A stretch of DNA of 64,000 nt, from assembly GCA_029204225.1 (NCBI GenBank), contig MU832100.1, positions 23,390 through 87,389 of the forward strand, given 5' to 3'. Below, piece by piece: positions 63,524-64,000 of the stretch. Origin of the DNA: Diphasiastrum complanatum. Lineage: Eukaryota > Streptophyta > Lycopodiopsida > Lycopodiales > Lycopodiaceae. The position numbers and the translations under genes were made by a program. Position 1 is the stretch's first letter. Each line of letters starts with the position of its first letter. Under the pieces are notes generated by a model. That model was not told the origin of the DNA. It made no database searches and worked only from the letters and a program-made list of their open reading frames with translations.

Positions 63524-64000
63524 TTGAGGCCCCCACGTTTGGATGAGATAGAACTAGAAGAAGAGGAGGTTAAATATGAGGTAGCTCACATTCTCAAAGA
63601 GACACGATCGAAAATCTACAATTATACTTAGACCTAGATTCTAATGAGTGTCAAGACTTGTGTGATGATGAGAATAACAAGAAATGACAAAATGTTTATG
63701 ATATTAATACTTATGTTCATTTGCATTCATTTTTATTTTTATATTCATGCAATACTTCTATGTATACTGACTCATAGCTACAACATCAATATCAATACAT
63801 ATATTGTCCGTTCACTAACATGTCAAGTTCAAACAACAATGGGATTTGCAACTTCGATAAAACCGTGGGAAAAACAAAAAACGCCAGGATTGTGAGAGAA
63901 AAATGAAAGGTGCAATTAATGTTTGGAATATTAATGATGATCCAACCTCATTGATTACATGTAAAAGGGGCTCATTGGCATTGTGTCGTAGATATAGTAT
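63524..64000. other. no gene recognised
   Basis: An Asp/Glu-rich plus-strand stretch (DEIELEEEEVKYEVAHIL at about 63550) might be a remnant of a gypsy integrase tail, but this is too weak to call. Confidence 0.3.

Noticed and set aside
63524-63640. Gypsy integrase or chromodomain tail
   Set aside because: Only an acidic stretch; no aromatic cage or HHCC motif visible.

Overview
This window is repeat-dominated nuclear DNA of a land plant. Nearly every recognisable protein fragment belongs to a Ty1/copia LTR retrotransposon (gag UBN2 domain, CCHC knuckle, DSGA protease, GAG-pre-integrase/integrase, YVDD reverse transcriptase, RNase H). Primer-binding sites match plant initiator tRNA-Met, there is one Ty3/gypsy family, and long (AG)n/(CT)n arrays are frequent. 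I saw no tRNA, rRNA, operon or CRISPR. Lineage cannot be fixed by eye; a large copia-rich genome, possibly a seed-free plant, is a low-confidence guess.

Layout. 1-3.2 kb: Copia-A (minus), cut by the window edge, with gag, protease, an internally deleted integrase and its 5' LTR. 3.65-4.36 kb: truncated LTR carrying a (GA)n array. 4.36-6.25 kb: copy 1 of an unidentified intron-containing, transposase-like gene (called WWL here after its WWLAAFQ motif). 6.4-7.6 kb: Copia-B gag, PBS and LTR. 8.2-9.8 kb: the only plausible intact host gene, a small membrane protein with a 5'-UTR intron. 10.3-16.4 kb: a copia RT scrap, then two unidentified divergent gene fragments around an array of CG-rich palindromes and CGAAAATC-like repeats with a tandem monomer of about 370 bp. 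16.4-28 kb: broken copia elements C and D and several fragments, including a 575-bp CT array.

28-45 kb: WWL copy 2 on the minus strand, split by three LTR insertions, each with its own 5-bp target duplication: Copia-E (28017-34319, TCTTG), a putative solo LTR (35714-36942, GTCAT) and Copia-F (37047-43231, AATAA). Copia-F lies inside a WWL intron.

45-53 kb: a copia pol remnant (G) and two gypsy 5' ends (PBS plus a shared leader) flanking a copia fragment (H). 54-64 kb: a perfect 51-bp tandem duplication, a truncated copia 5' end (I), a foldback element (57.5-58.3 kb), and a minus-strand copia region (J, K) whose LTRs carry both the same microsatellite as the 3.9-kb LTR and a U3 minisatellite.

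Almost every retroelement frame has stops, frameshifts or lost catalytic residues, so the TEs look non-autonomous. The best leads for something undescribed are the WWL gene family and the palindromic satellite at 12.4-15.9 kb.
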